Assembly (NCBI RefSeq): GCF_030295745.1
Contig: NZ_AP027291.1
Span: 5,952,001-6,016,000 of the forward strand
Reading direction: 5' to 3'
Source of the DNA: Mycolicibacterium sp. TUM20985
Lineage (GTDB): Bacteria; Actinomycetota; Actinomycetes; Mycobacteriales; Mycobacteriaceae
DNA: 64,000 nucleotides
Shown here: positions 43,894-53,241 of the stretch, one piece after another
Layout: each line of letters opens with the position of its first letter
Position numbering within the stretch: position 1 is the stretch's first letter
The notes under the pieces: generated by a model
Databases searched by the model: none
The model's input: only the letters and a program-made list of their open reading frames with translations
Told to the model about the DNA's origin: nothing
Position numbers and translations under genes: made by a program

Positions 43894-46800
43894 ATGGGGG
43901 ATTTCGACGGCCTGTACGGCAATCTTGATGCTGACCCGCGGGTGCGCGGCCGGCAGTTCGAGCACGTCTGTAAGTGGTTTCTGGAGAATGACCCGGTATA
44001 TCGCAGTGAACTGCGGCGGGTGTGGTTGTGGGACGAGTGGCCGGGCCGGTGGGGTGGTGACGCCGGGATCGACCTGGTGGCCGAGGACCGCAACGGCGAC
44101 CTGTGGGCGATCCAGGCCAAGGCCTATGACCCCCAGTACCGGGTCAGCAAGAGAGACGTCGATAAGTTCCTCTCCGAGTCCGGCCGTAAGACGTTCGCCT
44201 ACCGGATCCTGATTGCCACCACCGATCTGATCGACCGCACCGGCGAGCGCACCATCCAGCAGCAGGAGAAACGCAGCAGTTTCTTCCGTCTCAACGATCT
44301 GCGGGCAGCCGCGCTGGATTGGCCGGCATCACCGGCGAAGCTGCGCCCGACCAAGCGACGCAAACCGGCTAAGCCCCGGCCGCACCAGGCCGAGGCGATC
44401 CGCGATGTGCTCAAGGGGTTCAAGACCTCTGATCGCGGCCAGCTCATCATGGCCTGCGGCACTGGCAAGACCCTCGCGGGCTTGTTCATCACCGAGAGGC
44501 TGAAAGCCCAACGGACCCTGGTGCTGCTGCCGTCGCTGTCGCTGCTCAAGCAGACCCTCAACGAGTGGCGGGCCAACTGCGCCAACGACTTCACCGCACT
44601 TCCGGTGTGTTCCGACGACAGCGTCGCCGACTCCCACGACGCCGCGATCGCCCACACCGCCGACCTCGGCGTCCCGGTCACCACCAACCCGAACGAGATC
44701 GCGGCGTTCCTGCGCCGCAAGTCCGGGCCGTTAGTGGTGCTCTCCACCTATCAGTCCTCTCCGCAGATCGAGGCCGCATTCAAGCTCGGCCGGATGCCCG
44801 GCTTCGACCTCGTGATCGCCGACGAGGCGCACCGGGTCGCCGGCCCGGTGTCGTCGGACTTCGCCACCGTGCTGGATTCCAAAGCGCTCAAGGGCGATCG
44901 CCGCCTGTTCATGACGGCTACCCCGCGCTACTTCACCGGCCGGGTGCTCAAAGCCGCGCAAGAGGCCGACTATGAGGTCGCCTCGATGGACGACCAGAAG
45001 AAGTTCGGGCCGGTGTTCCACCGGCTGTCCTTTGGTGACGCGATTCAGCGTGACCTGCTGACCGACTATCAGGTGGTGATCGTCGGCGTGGACGACGCCA
45101 CCTACCGCGAGTGGGCCGAGAGGGGCGCCCTGGTCACCCGCGACGGTAAGCAGATAGACAACGCCGCGACACTGGCCGGGCAGATCGGCCTCGCCAAGGC
45201 GATGCGCGAGTACAACCTGCGGCGGGTGATCTCGTTTCACTCCCGGGTCAAGAGAGCTCGGGAGTTCGCATCCTCGATGCCCGACGTCATCGACTGGATG
45301 CCTGCGCGGCAGAGGCCGAAGGGCACGCTGTGGTCTGACGTCGCCACCGGGGAAATGCCCGCCGGGGACCGCTATGTGCTGCTGCAGCACCTGGGCCGCC
45401 TCGATGACGCCGACCGCGGCCTGCTGAGCAACGCCCGCTGCCTATCCGAAGGCATAGACCTGCCGACGCTGGACGGGGTTGCGTTCATCGACCCCCGCCG
45501 CAGCGAGGTCGACATCGTTCAGGCGGTCGGCCGCGCCATCCGTAAATCCGACGCGAAAACTGTTGGCACCATTGTCATCCCGGTCTTCATCGACACCGAC
45601 GAGGACCCCGACGTGGCCCTGGACTCATCGGTGTTCAAGCCGGTGTGGGACATCATCAAAGCCCTGCGGGCACACGACGTCGAACTCGGCGAACAACTCG
45701 ACTCGCTGCGCCGGCAGATTAGCCGCAACGGTGACAAACCGAAGTTGCCCGACAAGATTCACCTCGACGTACCCGCCACCGTCGGCGCGGACTTCGCCGC
45801 GGCGTTTGACGTCCGACTGGTGGATGCGACCACAGTGCCGTGGGAGTTCTGGTTCGGGCTACTGGAGAAGTATGTTGCCGAACGCGGGACTGCTCGAGTT
45901 CCACCCCTATTCACCGATGGTGACTACCGGCTAGGTGGATGGGTCGCCAAGCAGAGGGCCAGAGGCTCCGAATGGGCGCTGAATCCGGACCGCTCCCGCC
46001 GCCTCGCCGAATTACCCGGTTGGACTTGGGATCCGCGAGAAGACCTCTGGGAAGAGGGCTTTGAAAGACTCGGGGAGTACGTCAAGAACCATAGCGACGC
46101 CGTTGTGCCGAAGGCCTACACCATCGACGGATATCAGCTTGGGGCATGGGTCACGACCCAACGACGTGCGTACAAGCAAGCCCGGCTGCCCCTGGAACGG
46201 CAGCAGCGGCTCAAAGGCGTTAAAGGTTGGACGTGGGACTCGGTCAAGGATCGCTGGCAAGAGGCTTACCTGCTACTGCAGCGCTACGTTGCAGAGCACG
46301 GCCACACTCGGATACCGGCCCTGGAGAAATACCAGGACTACCGCCTCGGGCAGTGGGTCGCCCAGCAGCGATACCACCGGAACAAGGGAACTCTTGCTAC
46401 TGATCGCATCAGGCTGCTGGAGAAATTCCCGGACTGGACCTGGGACGCCGTCACCGATGAGTGGGAGGAAGGGTTCCGTCACCTCCAGGATTACGTCCGA
46501 CAAAACGGCGACAGTCTCGTCCCACAGGCATTCCAATGCGAGGACGGCTACAGGCTTGGTTCGTGGGTCACTTCTGTCCGGTCTGATTACCGCACCGGTG
46601 ACTTGGACGATGAGCGGCAGGTACGACTGAAAAACATGCCGGGCTGGTCATGGGCGCCCCGTGACTCCAAGTGGGAAGAGGGATTTCGGCGACTTGAGGC
46701 ACACGCAAGAACCCACGTTGGCACACGTATGGTGCGCACTTACGTTGATCCTGCGGACGGTTATCAACTGGGAGCGTGGGCGGCCAATCAAAGGGGTTCG

Positions 46801-47739
46801 TTCGCTAGGGGGCGCCTTAGTGCGGAGCGGATCGCCCGTTTGAAGTCGCTCCCCGGGTGGGTGTGGGACACCAACGAGGGCGCGTGGGAGGACAACTACC
46901 GCAAGCTCGCGGAATACGCAGCGGAGCACGGCCACTGCTCACCGACAAAGTCGACTGTTCACGACGGGCAGAGGCTCGGGGCCTGGGTCAATTTGCAGCG
47001 GGCCTTGCGGAACAAGGGAAAGCTGCTCCCTGATCTCGCGTACCGCTTGGGTGCGCTGCCGGGATGGGTGTGGTCAGTTAACGACGCGAAATGGGAAGAG
47101 GGCTTTAGCCAACTCTTGGACTATGTGGAACTACACGGGACTGCGCTGGTCCCCGCCCGGTTGCGACACAACGGCTACCCATTGGGTTCGTGGGTGCCGA
47201 AGCAACGTGACATCTACCGCACCGGGGGGATGACTTCCGACAGGACCGAACGGCTGGAAGGGCTGCCCGGTTGGTCATGGGACCCATTCGCGGAGAGGTG
47301 GGAGCGGACCCTCGCTTTGCTCGAGCAGTACGTCGCCGCGCACGGCACCGCACGCGTTCCCAACAAGTACACCGTCGATGGAGTCAAGCTCCAACAGTGG
47401 GTGGCAGTGCAACAAAGCACCCACGCAGAGGGAACTCTGAACCCGGAACGCCAGCAGCGCCTTGAGGCTCTTCCAGGATGGTCCTGGGAGGACCGCCGAG
47501 AAGAACGATGGGAAGCCACCTACGCACTCCTTGAGAAGTACGTCGAACGGGAAGGTCATTTCCTTGTTCCTCAAAAGCACGTCGAGAACGGCGTGCGCCT
47601 AGGAACGTGGCTGACTATCCAGCGCGGCCAATACAGGCAGCAGAAACTCAGCCCCGAGAGTCAAGAACGCCTAAAAGCATTGCCGGGATGGGAGTGGAAC
47701 CCACCTCGCGGACGGACTCCCCGATCACCACAGAGCTGA
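43894..47739 (+). CDS. Mrr-like nuclease/SF2 helicase with nine helicase-associated repeats
   Basis: 1281 aa from ATG 43894 (AAAGAAGG upstream). Same architecture as the preceding gene: Mrr domain with GGDAGIDLVAEDRNGD and QAK, GTGKT, VIADEAHRV, FMTATPRY, QAVGRAIRKS, then nine repeats of about 68-70 residues, each closing with a variant of L-P-G-W-x-W. The first 250 nt are almost identical to the paralogue (two differences), whereas the rest differs at many positions, which suggests recent gene conversion of the nuclease part. Repeats differ strongly between the two genes, so DNA recognition may differ. Confidence 0.9.
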   Translation: MGDFDGLYGNLDADPRVRGRQFEHVCKWFLENDPVYRSELRRVWLWDEWPGRWGGDAGIDLVAEDRNGDLWAIQAKAYDPQYRVSKRDVDKFLSESGRKTFAYRILIATTDLIDRTGERTIQQQEKRSSFFRLNDLRAAALDWPASPAKLRPTKRRKPAKPRPHQAEAIRDVLKGFKTSDRGQLIMACGTGKTLAGLFITERLKAQRTLVLLPSLSLLKQTLNEWRANCANDFTALPVCSDDSVADSHDAAIAHTADLGVPVTTNPNEIAAFLRRKSGPLVVLSTYQSSPQIEAAFKLGRMPGFDLVIADEAHRVAGPVSSDFATVLDSKALKGDRRLFMTATPRYFTGRVLKAAQEADYEVASMDDQKKFGPVFHRLSFGDAIQRDLLTDYQVVIVGVDDATYREWAERGALVTRDGKQIDNAATLAGQIGLAKAMREYNLRRVISFHSRVKRAREFASSMPDVIDWMPARQRPKGTLWSDVATGEMPAGDRYVLLQHLGRLDDADRGLLSNARCLSEGIDLPTLDGVAFIDPRRSEVDIVQAVGRAIRKSDAKTVGTIVIPVFIDTDEDPDVALDSSVFKPVWDIIKALRAHDVELGEQLDSLRRQISRNGDKPKLPDKIHLDVPATVGADFAAAFDVRLVDATTVPWEFWFGLLEKYVAERGTARVPPLFTDGDYRLGGWVAKQRARGSEWALNPDRSRRLAELPGWTWDPREDLWEEGFERLGEYVKNHSDAVVPKAYTIDGYQLGAWVTTQRRAYKQARLPLERQQRLKGVKGWTWDSVKDRWQEAYLLLQRYVAEHGHTRIPALEKYQDYRLGQWVAQQRYHRNKGTLATDRIRLLEKFPDWTWDAVTDEWEEGFRHLQDYVRQNGDSLVPQAFQCEDGYRLGSWVTSVRSDYRTGDLDDERQVRLKNMPGWSWAPRDSKWEEGFRRLEAHARTHVGTRMVRTYVDPADGYQLGAWAANQRGSFARGRLSAERIARLKSLPGWVWDTNEGAWEDNYRKLAEYAAEHGHCSPTKSTVHDGQRLGAWVNLQRALRNKGKLLPDLAYRLGALPGWVWSVNDAKWEEGFSQLLDYVELHGTALVPARLRHNGYPLGSWVPKQRDIYRTGGMTSDRTERLEGLPGWSWDPFAERWERTLALLEQYVAAHGTARVPNKYTVDGVKLQQWVAVQQSTHAEGTLNPERQQRLEALPGWSWEDRREERWEATYALLEKYVEREGHFLVPQKHVENGVRLGTWLTIQRGQYRQQKLSPESQERLKALPGWEWNPPRGRTPRSPQS

Positions 47740-47978
47740 TCATTCGCCCGAGGTTGGAATAATCCGTCCAAGGCTGGGCCATGGATAGCGCCGAAAAACC
47801 CCGCGCCCAAGAGGTTAGGCGATGTCATAAACGCTTCCCGCCGTCGCAGCCATCTGGGTCGGGGTTTGGGTTGAGCCATTTACCGTAAGTGACCGGGCCG
47901 GCGGGGTGTCGGCCGTCAGGTAATTCCGCCGGGTCGTCTGTCATGTAATTCCGCCACCGGTGGGCCTCGGGTGTAGGT

Positions 47979-48758
47979 CTACCGGGCTGGCTTGGTGTTG
48001 TCTACCGGCGCGTGAGCGCCGGGTCTTTTTCGGGGTCGGTAGCTGGGTCCGTCCATCAGGATTTGGTGGCTGGTGTTGATCAGGCGGTCGAGCAGGGATT
48101 CGGCCACGACGGGGTTGGGGAACAGGTTGTACCAGTCCTTGGGTGAGCGGTTGGAGGTCAGGATGAGCGGCTTGCCGTTGACGGCGCGGTCGGAGATCAA
48201 CTCGTAGAGGTCGTCGGCGTGCATCGCGGTGTGCTCGCGCATCGCGAAGTCGTCGAGGATCAGCACCAGCGGTTTGGTGTATTCGCGGATACGTTGGCCC
48301 CAGGTGCGATCGGCGTGGCCGCCGGCCAGATCGGAGAGCACTCGGGAGGTCTTGGCGAAGCGGACGTCGCCGCCGCGGCGGGCTACGGCGTGTCCAAGTG
48401 CTTGTGCCATATGGGTTTTCCCGACTCCGACGGGTCCGTAGAGGATGACTGATTCGGCGGCGTCGAGCCAGCGTAGTGCCGCGAGATCGCGCAGCATCGC
48501 CGCGGGGAGCTTGGTGTTGGCGGTGAAGTCGAAGGATTCGAAGGTGGATTGTTCCTCGAACTTGGCGCGGCGGATGCGCCGTGTGAGTGCTGCTGATTCG
48601 CGGCGGGCGATCTCGTCTTCGCAGAGGACCTGCAGGAAGTCCAGGTGCCCGAGGGTGCCGTCGCGGGTTTGGGCCAACCGGGCATCGAGGGTCTCGAGCA
48701 TGCCGGTGAGTTTGAGGGTGCGCAGCGCATTGCGAAGCGAAGGATCGAGGATGCTCAT
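47979..48758 (-). CDS. istB: IS21-family helper ATPase IstB
   Basis: 259 aa AAA+ protein: GPVGVGKTHMAQALGH Walker A near residue 107, LVLILDDFAMRE Walker B, LILTSNRSPKDWYNLFPNP sensor region, DRLINTSHQILMDGPSYRPR C-terminus. Assembles on target DNA and recruits the IstA transposase. It follows istA with a 62-bp gap. Complete, unlike the remnant at 21184. Confidence 0.95.
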   Translation of the reverse strand: MSILDPSLRNALRTLKLTGMLETLDARLAQTRDGTLGHLDFLQVLCEDEIARRESAALTRRIRRAKFEEQSTFESFDFTANTKLPAAMLRDLAALRWLDAAESVILYGPVGVGKTHMAQALGHAVARRGGDVRFAKTSRVLSDLAGGHADRTWGQRIREYTKPLVLILDDFAMREHTAMHADDLYELISDRAVNGKPLILTSNRSPKDWYNLFPNPVVAESLLDRLINTSHQILMDGPSYRPRKRPGAHAPVDNTKPAR

Positions 48759-48820
48759 GGTGATGTTGTCCTATGTTCGGATCGAATGATGTTGGGTGAC
48801 AGACGGATAGACGTTGGAAG

Positions 48821-50383
48821 TCATGCAGTCTCACCGGTGGTGGTGTCGAAGGCTTCGGGTCCGCGCAGATGTGCTGGGGCGTGCGGTGCCGTCGGCGGGA
48901 TGGTTCCGTCGAGTTCGGTGCCGGCGGCGAGGATGCCCTTGACGGTGCGGTAGCTCGGATCGCCGACGGTGATGGCCCGCGCGCAGGCCGTCTCCAGGCG
49001 GACGTCGCCGACGGTCTTGCGCAGTGCCAGGACACCTTGAGCGCTGCGCAGACGGTGGATGGCGTTGACTTCCATGAACTCGGCGATGACCTGCGTGCAG
49101 GCCGGCCCGACCTCGGCGGCCGTCCGGCGACACCAGGTGGGGTTGCGCATCGTGAAGGCGATCTTCTCCGGCGGGTAGTGCTCGAAGTCGGTGGCCCGTC
49201 CCCGCGGATGGGTGACATGGGTGGCCACGACGTCCCCGCCGTGCACGATCTGCACGATGTCCCCGCACGTGCGGGCGTGGACCTGCTGGCCCATCAGCCG
49301 CCACGGCACCGAGTAGAGCGCCGCGCCGACCTTGACGTGACAGTCGGTGGCGACCTTGCCAGAGGACCACACCGCGAGCTGGAACGCATTGCGCGGCAAC
49401 GGCAGCAGGGCGTGTTGTTCGACGGTGGAGAACACGAACCCGGGCTGCTCACCATCCAGCGCCCGCGACGCCCGGGCCCCGGCGACCTCACGGCACCACA
49501 CCACTGCTGCGGCCTGCATCTGCTCCAGCGAGGTGAACTCCCGGCCCCGCCAGAACGAGTCCCGAACGTACTGCATCGGACGCTCGACGCGTGGTTTGTC
49601 CTTCGGTTTGTTCGCCCGCGCCGGGTCGATCAGGCAGCCGTAGTGCGAACCCAGTTCGGCGTAGGCCTTGTTGATCTTCGGGTCATACAGATCCGACCGG
49701 GTGACACCGGTCTTCAGGTTGTCCGGGACCAGCCGGGCGGGGACACCGCCGAAGAACTCGAACGCCGCCACATGCGATGCGCACCAGGAGGATTGGTGCA
49801 TCCACAGGACGGGTTGGACGAACAGGTGCCGCGAGTGAGCCAGCACCATCACGAACGCCCACACCGTGACGCGTCGACCACTGACCGGGTCGAACCACAT
49901 CCCGAGCTTGCCGTAGTCGATCTGGGCCTCACTGCCCGCCGGCACCGGCCCGCGTGCCACGGTCACCCTCTCCCGCGTCGACTCTTCGGAGAGATTGGCC
50001 GAAATCCATCTCCGCACCGAGGATTCCGACGCCGCAACACCATGGTCGTCGCGCAGCCGCTGCGCCACGGTCGCCGCACTCACCTCGGCCTTGAGCCAGT
50101 CGACGATCCGATCGCGGTGCACCTCGATCCCCGGCCACGTCGTGGCCCGCAGACCCGGGTCGGCGACCTCGGGGAACCACCGGCCGACGTGGGCGGCCCA
50201 CGCCGCCTCCGTGACCGGCTCCCCGCCCGGGGTCAGCGACTCGGCAATCGCCGGCGCCAGATACTTCGCGATCGTCTTGCGGTCGATGCCAAGACTCTCC
50301 GAGAGCTGGCGCTGGGACCGACCCGCATGCCAATGGGTCAACAACTCGATCAGGTCGAACACGTCGAAACTTCTCCTCGCCAT
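48821..50383 (-). CDS. istA: IS21-family transposase IstA
   Basis: 520 aa. N-terminal HTH (HWHAGRSQRQLSESLGIDRK then TIAKYLAP), DDE catalytic domain with AQIDYGKLG (first Asp), LVPDNLKTGV (second Asp), and Glu in KPKDKPRVERPMQYVRD, followed by the Mu-type beta-barrel VKVGAALYSVPWRLMGQ. Complete and in frame, so the element may be active. Confidence 0.95.
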   Translation of the reverse strand: MARRSFDVFDLIELLTHWHAGRSQRQLSESLGIDRKTIAKYLAPAIAESLTPGGEPVTEAAWAAHVGRWFPEVADPGLRATTWPGIEVHRDRIVDWLKAEVSAATVAQRLRDDHGVAASESSVRRWISANLSEESTRERVTVARGPVPAGSEAQIDYGKLGMWFDPVSGRRVTVWAFVMVLAHSRHLFVQPVLWMHQSSWCASHVAAFEFFGGVPARLVPDNLKTGVTRSDLYDPKINKAYAELGSHYGCLIDPARANKPKDKPRVERPMQYVRDSFWRGREFTSLEQMQAAAVVWCREVAGARASRALDGEQPGFVFSTVEQHALLPLPRNAFQLAVWSSGKVATDCHVKVGAALYSVPWRLMGQQVHARTCGDIVQIVHGGDVVATHVTHPRGRATDFEHYPPEKIAFTMRNPTWCRRTAAEVGPACTQVIAEFMEVNAIHRLRSAQGVLALRKTVGDVRLETACARAITVGDPSYRTVKGILAAGTELDGTIPPTAPHAPAHLRGPEAFDTTTGETA

Positions 50384-50548
50384 CGGCGCCCTTCCTCACG
50401 AGTCGATCCGTGAGTCGAGCGAACCTGTATGCGAAGCCCACAACCGGCTGCCACACCGCCCCGGGTGGGGGAATTACGTGACAGACAGGGTGGAGGAATT
50501 CCGTGACGGACAACCCCTCACGCTGGGGGAATTACCTGACCGCTGACA

Positions 50549-51313
50549 GCGGGGACGGTGGCCAGCACCGCGCGCACCTGTTCTTTGGTCGCGAAGCATA
50601 CCCACGTCCCAGTCCCGGTACAGGCGATCAGAATGCCGACGCAGGCTTGCCATGCCCGCCATTAGGGACAACCGGTAGCCCGGCCCACTGGGTGCAGAAT
50701 TGTCCCGTCATCCCGCCCTCCCCGTTTTTTACGTCGACAGGGCGCAGATTTGGCCCGTTCTGGGCGGGCATGACCGAGCTTTGACGTCCAGTCGCACTCC
50801 GCTAGCCGCGCACATCGAATTCAACGCCGCCCGCAGCGCGATACCTACGACGAAACGGGACTTGCCGGCAGAAGTCCCTATCTCCTATCGCAGGACGCGC
50901 GGACAGGACTCAACCCCACCAAACACAAAGGTCACGACCTCTTTCGAGTTCGTGACCTTCATGCCTGGAGTCCGTAGAACTCCTCCCTGTGAGCGAAAGG
51001 GGACGTGAACCCTGAGGTCCCCCAACACCTGGAACTGTGAGCAGCTGGGCGAGGGAAGTCGCCAGACGCCGACGCCCGAGGCCGGTTGCGCAGCTGTCGC
51101 CCCTCGCCAGCGTCGAGGCGGGATCCGCCGCTGCAATCTCTTGCTGCGACCGCCCGCCAATTAACCCAGGCCGGCACCTCGACGGTTGCCGGTCGCACTG
51201 ATTTGTTGAGAGCCAACATGCGCCCTCCGTGCGGGCCCGCACTTTCCTCCAAGCAACCGTCGGACATCCTCGACGGCCGGCCCCCAGCGTGGCTCGCGTC
51301 TCGGGCACCCGAA
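50549..51313. other. Accessory gap, no intact gene; one strong hairpin
   Basis: About 760 bp between the IS21 element and repeat copy C. A perfect 10-bp stem AAGGTCACGA/TCGTGACCTT lies at 50928-50937 and 50950-50959. No convincing ORF on either strand. Confidence 0.45.
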
Positions 51314-51395
51314 ATTCTCACTTCAATGTCCAATTGGACATCGTGTGGACATTTGGAATGAGAATTGGACAAAAAGTTTGAGAAGCCACAGGTAG
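51314..51395. repeat. Non-coding repeat, copy C (truncated)
   Basis: Matches the first 80 bp of copies A and B: forward unit TTCTCACTTCAATGTCCA at 51315, the palindrome TGTCCAATTGGACA, two reverse units, and the left arm of the hairpin (TTTGAGAAGCCACAGGTAG), then stops at the loop. The dnaB stop lies 6 bp further. It marks the exact accessory/core border. Confidence 0.75.
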
Positions 51396-51400
51396 AAACC

Positions 51401-52798
51401 TCAGTGCGCCATATTCGTAAACCGCGACAGATGCAGCTGATGCGCCACGGTGATCGTCTTCGTCGGTCCCGCACGGTGTTTGGCGATGATGAGGTCGGCC
51501 TCGCCGCCGCGCGGATCGTCGCGCTCGAACGCGTCCGGCCGATGCAAGAGGATGACCATGTCCGCATCCTGCTCGATCGATCCCGATTCACGAAGGTCGG
51601 ACAGCATGGGCTTCTTGTCCGTGCGCTGTTCCGGGCCGCGGTTCAGCTGGCTCATCGCCACCACGGGCACCTCGAGTTCCTTGGCGAGAAGCTTTATCTG
51701 CCTCGAGAACTCGGACACTTCCTGCTGGCGCGATTCGACCTTCTTGCCAGAGGTCATCAACTGCAGGTAGTCGACGACGATGAGTCGCAGGTCGGCTTTC
51801 TGATGCAGTCGACGAGCCTTCGCCCGAATCTCCATCATCGTCAGGTTCGGTGAGTCGTCGATGTAGAGCGGCGCCTCGCTGATCTCGCTCATCCGCCGCG
51901 CCAGACGCGTCCAGTCGTCGTCGCTCATCCGTCCGGACCGCATGTCGGCCAGCTTGATCTTCGCCTCGGCCGACAACAGCCGCATGACGATCTCGGACTT
52001 GCTCATCTCCAGCGAGAAGATGACGCTCGACATCCGGTTCTTGATCGAGCACGACCGCAAGAAATCCAGGCCCAGAGTCGATTTGCCCACACCGGGCCGC
52101 GCCGCCACCACGATCATCTGGCCGGCGTGCAGCCCATTGGTCACCTCGTCGAGTTCGACGAAGCCCGTGGGAACACCGCGCGCCACACCGCCCTGCGAGG
52201 CGATCGCGTCGATCTCGTCCATCGTCGGTTGCAGCAGCTGTTCGAGGACGACGAAGTCCTCGGTGGCACGTCGCTCGGTGACGTCGTAGATCTCGGCCTG
52301 CGCGCGATCCACCACGTCGGCGACGTCCGCGCCGTCCGCTCCGGCGTACCCGTACTGCACGACGCGCGTGCCAGCCTCCACGAGGCGGCGTAGGAGCGAC
52401 TTCTCCGCGACGATGCCCGCGTAGTACCCGGCGTTGGCTGCGGTCGGCACGGTGGAGATCAGCGTGTGCAGATACGGCGCCCCGCCGATCCGCTTGAGCA
52501 GCCCGCGACGGTCCAGCTCGGCGGAGACGGTGATGGCGTCGGCGGGCTCACCGCGGCCGTAGAGGTCGAGGATCGCGTCGTACACGCTCTGGTGCGCGGG
52601 CCGGTAGAAGTCACCGGGCCTCAACCGCTCGAGCACGTCGGCGATGGCGTCCTTGGACAGCAGCATCCCGCCGAGCACCGACTGCTCGGCTGCCATGTCC
52701 TGCGGAGGCTGGCGGCCGTAATCCTCGGCCGGCGGGCCGTCCTGGTCGGAGCGCCCTCCGGCCTGGCCCGGTCTGCCCAGGTCGTCTACGACAGCCAC
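51401..52798 (-). CDS. dnaB: Replicative DNA helicase DnaB
   Basis: 465 aa from GTG 52798, chosen for GGGGAGGTGG 8 nt upstream. N-terminal DnaG-interacting domain (QDMAAEQSVLGGMLLSKDAI), C-terminal RecA-like hexameric helicase with ARPGVGKST Walker A, SLEMSKSEIVMRL, LRLIVVDYLQLM Walker B, ESGSIEQDADMVILLHRPD. It unwinds DNA at the replication fork. No intein is present at the P-loop, unlike in M. tuberculosis. The 3' end is intact although an accessory repeat follows directly. Confidence 0.97.
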   Translation of the reverse strand: MAVVDDLGRPGQAGGRSDQDGPPAEDYGRQPPQDMAAEQSVLGGMLLSKDAIADVLERLRPGDFYRPAHQSVYDAILDLYGRGEPADAITVSAELDRRGLLKRIGGAPYLHTLISTVPTAANAGYYAGIVAEKSLLRRLVEAGTRVVQYGYAGADGADVADVVDRAQAEIYDVTERRATEDFVVLEQLLQPTMDEIDAIASQGGVARGVPTGFVELDEVTNGLHAGQMIVVAARPGVGKSTLGLDFLRSCSIKNRMSSVIFSLEMSKSEIVMRLLSAEAKIKLADMRSGRMSDDDWTRLARRMSEISEAPLYIDDSPNLTMMEIRAKARRLHQKADLRLIVVDYLQLMTSGKKVESRQQEVSEFSRQIKLLAKELEVPVVAMSQLNRGPEQRTDKKPMLSDLRESGSIEQDADMVILLHRPDAFERDDPRGGEADLIIAKHRAGPTKTITVAHQLHLSRFTNMAH

Positions 52799-52849
52799 TA
52801 AGCGTCCCACCTCCCCTTTCAAGCTCCTGCGCCCGTGTCGAACATTCAT

Positions 52850-53241
52850 TCGACGTCCACGTGCGCGACGGTAGATCAGCCCCCCGACAACCGGCGGGCC
52901 TCGATGGCGCCGGAGCAGCTTCGACGGATCACGCTAGACGTTGCTGGGAGGAGTGCAAGCGCGTCCTGTTAGTGAACTCGTGGATGGGGTGTGGATAGGC
53001 GCGGTCGGCCATGTTGAACTGCTGGGGACAACCTGTGCACAACTGCGCGGCTTTTTCGCATCTACGCAGATAAGGGCACCACAAGGGCTGTCGGAAACTG
53101 TGGATGCGAATTCGTTCGGCGTGTCGGCCGGGGTTGCCGTCTCGGGCGTGTTGTGTTGCGCGTGCGGGCCAGTCAGGTTAACAGCTGGTTATCTTCGCTG
53201 TGTCGCAATCGGAGTGAGGAGTTCGCCAACCCAGACAGCAA
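52850..53241. other. Intergenic region with DnaA-box-like motifs
   Basis: About 390 bp without a gene. It contains TGTGGATA (52990), TGTGCACAA (53034) and TGTGGATG (53099), close to the DnaA-box sequence TGTGGATAA, plus the dnaB promoter region. The oriC itself is not in the window. Confidence 0.3.

Larger units (their letters stand above)
47907..50548. mobile_element. Intact IS21-family element, 2642 bp
   Basis: Both ends carry GTCAGGTAATTCC preceded by TGTC, in inverted orientation, plus subterminal repeats of the AATTCC(G/C)(C/T)C type at each end (for example near 47932-47952 and 50469-50503). The element is flanked by 6-bp direct repeats GCGGGG (47901-47906 and 50549-50554). Intact istA and istB on the minus strand. 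The perfect duplication indicates a recent insertion. Confidence 0.9.
47825..50661 (-). pseudogene. Small ORF interrupted by the IS21 element
   Basis: Removing the IS and one copy of the 6-bp duplication rejoins a minus-strand frame: ILIACTGTGTWVCFATKEQV, then RAVLATV-PAGPVTYGKWLN and PNPDPDGCDGGKRL to TGA at 47825. The frame has no ATG or early GTG after its upstream stop at 50662, so it was probably already a fragment. Family unknown. Confidence 0.4.

Noticed and set aside
40668..47739. Type III restriction enzyme (Res subunit)
   Set aside because: The nuclease motif is N-terminal Mrr-like and the C-terminus consists of helicase-associated repeats; no methyltransferase (Mod) gene is adjacent.
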